DNA of 6,251 nucleotides, taken from Caryophanales bacterium UBA7642. Lineage in GTDB: Bacteria > Bacillota_I > Bacilli_A > RFN20 > CAG-288. Numbering within the stretch: position 1 is the first letter of the stretch; each line of letters opens with the position of its first letter. Below are positions 5,055 to 6,251 of this stretch, piece after piece. The stretch covers positions 77,104 through 83,354 of the forward strand of contig DLIM01000006.1 of NCBI GenBank assembly GCA_002483745.1, read 5' to 3'. The translations under genes and the position numbers were made by a program. The notes below the pieces were generated by a model. It saw only the letters and a list, made by a program, of their open reading frames with translations, made no database searches and was not told the origin of the DNA.

Positions 5055-6251
5055 TTACTTATCTTTCTTTTCAGTGAAGGTAGCATCAACGACATGCGGA
5101 TCTTTTGAATCAGTGGAAGTATGTTCAGCATTGCTAGAAGCATTAGCACCGGCATTAGCTGAAGATGACTGAGCATTGGACTGAGCGGAAGCCTGATAGA
5201 CTTGGCTAGCAGCCTGCTGTAACTGAGCAATCTTAGCTTTAACAGCGGCTAAATCGTTCTTATCAAGATCGGCTTTGATCTCGTTACGGATAGCCATAGC
5301 GGAATCCTTAGTCTTCTGATCAATCGGATGAGCAGGATCATTGCACTGCTTATCGATAGAATCAATCAGCTGTTGAGCTTCGTTTCTAGTATCTGCTTCA
5401 TCCTTACGTTTATCATCGGCAGCCTTATTAGCTTCAGCTTCCTTAACCATCTTATCGATTTCATCCTTGGATAAGCCAGTAGAGTTAGAAATAGTGATGT
5501 GCTGTTCAAGGTTAGTATCTAGATCCTTAGCAGCAACAGAGACAATACCGTTGACATCGATAGAGAAGGTGACTTGAATTCTAGGTTCACCACGACGGGC
5601 AGGACGAATACCTTCAAGTTTGAATCTTCCTAAGAACTTATTATCCTGAGCCATCGGACGTTCACCCTGGTAGACTTGAATCTCAACGCCAGGCTGATTA
5701 TCTTCGGCAGTAGAGAAAATCTGTTGTCTAGTAGTCGGAATAGTAGTATTTCTAGGAATAAGAGGAGTCATAACACCGCCTAAGGTTTCAATGCCCAAGG
5801 TTAAAGGAGTGACATCGAGTAAAACCACATCCTTGACATCACCACGAATGACACCACCTTGAATGGCAGCGCCGACAGAGACAGCTTCATCAGGGTTGAC
5901 AGACTGATTAGGCTTCTTGCCGTTATTAAGTCTAGTGACTAAATCAACGACTGCCGGCATACGGGTAGAACCACCAACGAGAATGATATCATCAATATCA
6001 GTAACTGATAACTTAGCATCAGCTAAAGCCTTTTCAAAAGGAGTACGGCATCTATCAAGCAAATCAGAAGTGATTTCCTGGAATTTAGCTCTAGTTAAAG
6101 TGGTCGAGAAGTTGACCGGAGCGCCATCCTTGAAGCCAATGTAAGGTAAGGAGATATCGGTAGAAACCTGGCTAGAAAGGTTGATCTTAGCTTTTTCAGC
6201 TTCATCTCTGAGTCTCTGAAGAGTCGGACGATCCTTAGGATCATCATAAGA
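5055..6251 (-). CDS. dnaK: Chaperone protein DnaK (Hsp70), C-terminal part, 5' end outside window
   Basis: DnaK is the ATP-driven chaperone that binds exposed hydrophobic segments of client proteins. The window contains 398 codons, roughly the last two thirds of a usual ~610-residue protein; the frame is open to the window edge, so the true start lies outside. Numbered from that edge, the ATPase-domain motif ILVGGSTRMPAV is at about 90-101, NPDEAVSVGAA near 119-129, and the interdomain linker VVLLDVTPLTLGIETLGG starts near 142. The substrate-binding domain follows, with the familiar IPRNTTIPT, ERPMAQDNK.LG.F and SIDVNGIVSVAAKD segments, and then the helical lid. The tail is Ser/Ala/Asn/Gln-rich and ends DPHVVDATFTEKKDK, the acidic-aromatic ending usual for bacterial DnaK. 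The stop is TAA at 5055-5057. dnaJ follows after 68 bases, so this is the upstream gene of a leftward dnaK-dnaJ unit. The heat-shock regulatory region (CIRCE, hrcA or grpE) would be beyond the window. Confidence 0.98.
   Translation of the reverse strand, partial: SYDDPKDRPTLQRLRDEAEKAKINLSSQVSTDISLPYIGFKDGAPVNFSTTLTRAKFQEITSDLLDRCRTPFEKALADAKLSVTDIDDIILVGGSTRMPAVVDLVTRLNNGKKPNQSVNPDEAVSVGAAIQGGVIRGDVKDVVLLDVTPLTLGIETLGGVMTPLIPRNTTIPTTRQQIFSTAEDNQPGVEIQVYQGERPMAQDNKFLGRFKLEGIRPARRGEPRIQVTFSIDVNGIVSVAAKDLDTNLEQHITISNSTGLSKDEIDKMVKEAEANKAADDKRKDEADTRNEAQQLIDSIDKQCNDPAHPIDQKTKDSAMAIRNEIKADLDKNDLAAVKAKIAQLQQAASQVYQASAQSNAQSSSANAGANASSNAEHTSTDSKDPHVVDATFTEKKDK

Noticed and set aside
5003..5230. Second minus-strand frame overlapping the end of dnaK
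   Set aside because: It lies in another frame of the same strand over well-conserved dnaK sequence and has no support of its own.
1..6251. A novel defence or mobile system
   Set aside because: No transposase, integrase, nuclease, toxin-antitoxin pair, reverse transcriptase or CRISPR repeat is visible; four of the five genes are familiar housekeeping or metabolic families.

Overview
The window looks like chromosomal DNA from a low-GC Gram-positive bacterium (Bacillota/Firmicutes). AT-rich intergenic DNA, consensus-like Shine-Dalgarno sites, intrinsic terminators and the dnaK-dnaJ order all point that way. A gut or rumen Erysipelotrichia-like lineage is my guess from the flavour of the DnaJ and surface-protein sequences, but this is not proven. 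No rRNA, tRNA, CRISPR array, transposase or phage integrase is visible.

Layout. Positions 1-1293 (+) hold the 3' part of a large surface or adhesin-like protein: a collagen-type 'GDTY..VYKKANGSW..G..KGDTG' segment, then a GLUG-like array of 'GGIIG/GGIVG' repeats. The reading frame breaks twice, near 43-52 and near 655-670, so this is most simply a decaying pseudogene or a silent fragment. A strong hairpin terminator (1338-1368) separates it from a convergent intact gene for an M29-family metallo-aminopeptidase (1413-2639, -). Upstream of that gene is a 264-base AT-rich intergenic region with overlapping, mutually exclusive hairpins. Next is an intact tyrosine-phosphatase-like protein (2904-3749, -) with a good promoter but no visible Shine-Dalgarno. 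Beyond it lie an intrinsic terminator and the end of the chaperone operon: dnaJ (3847-4986, -) and the 3' two thirds of dnaK (5055-6251, -, running off the window).

How the genes relate. dnaK and dnaJ encode the Hsp70/Hsp40 pair and are cotranscribed leftward. A hairpin sits in their 68-base gap, and a terminator closes the unit after dnaJ. The phosphatase starts from its own promoter just beyond that terminator, so it is a neighbour rather than an operon member. The aminopeptidase appears to be a separate unit as well.

I see no convincing undescribed multi-gene system. The items most worth a second look are the doubly frameshifted repeat protein, the hairpin-rich leader before the aminopeptidase, and the short leader without a Shine-Dalgarno on the phosphatase gene.
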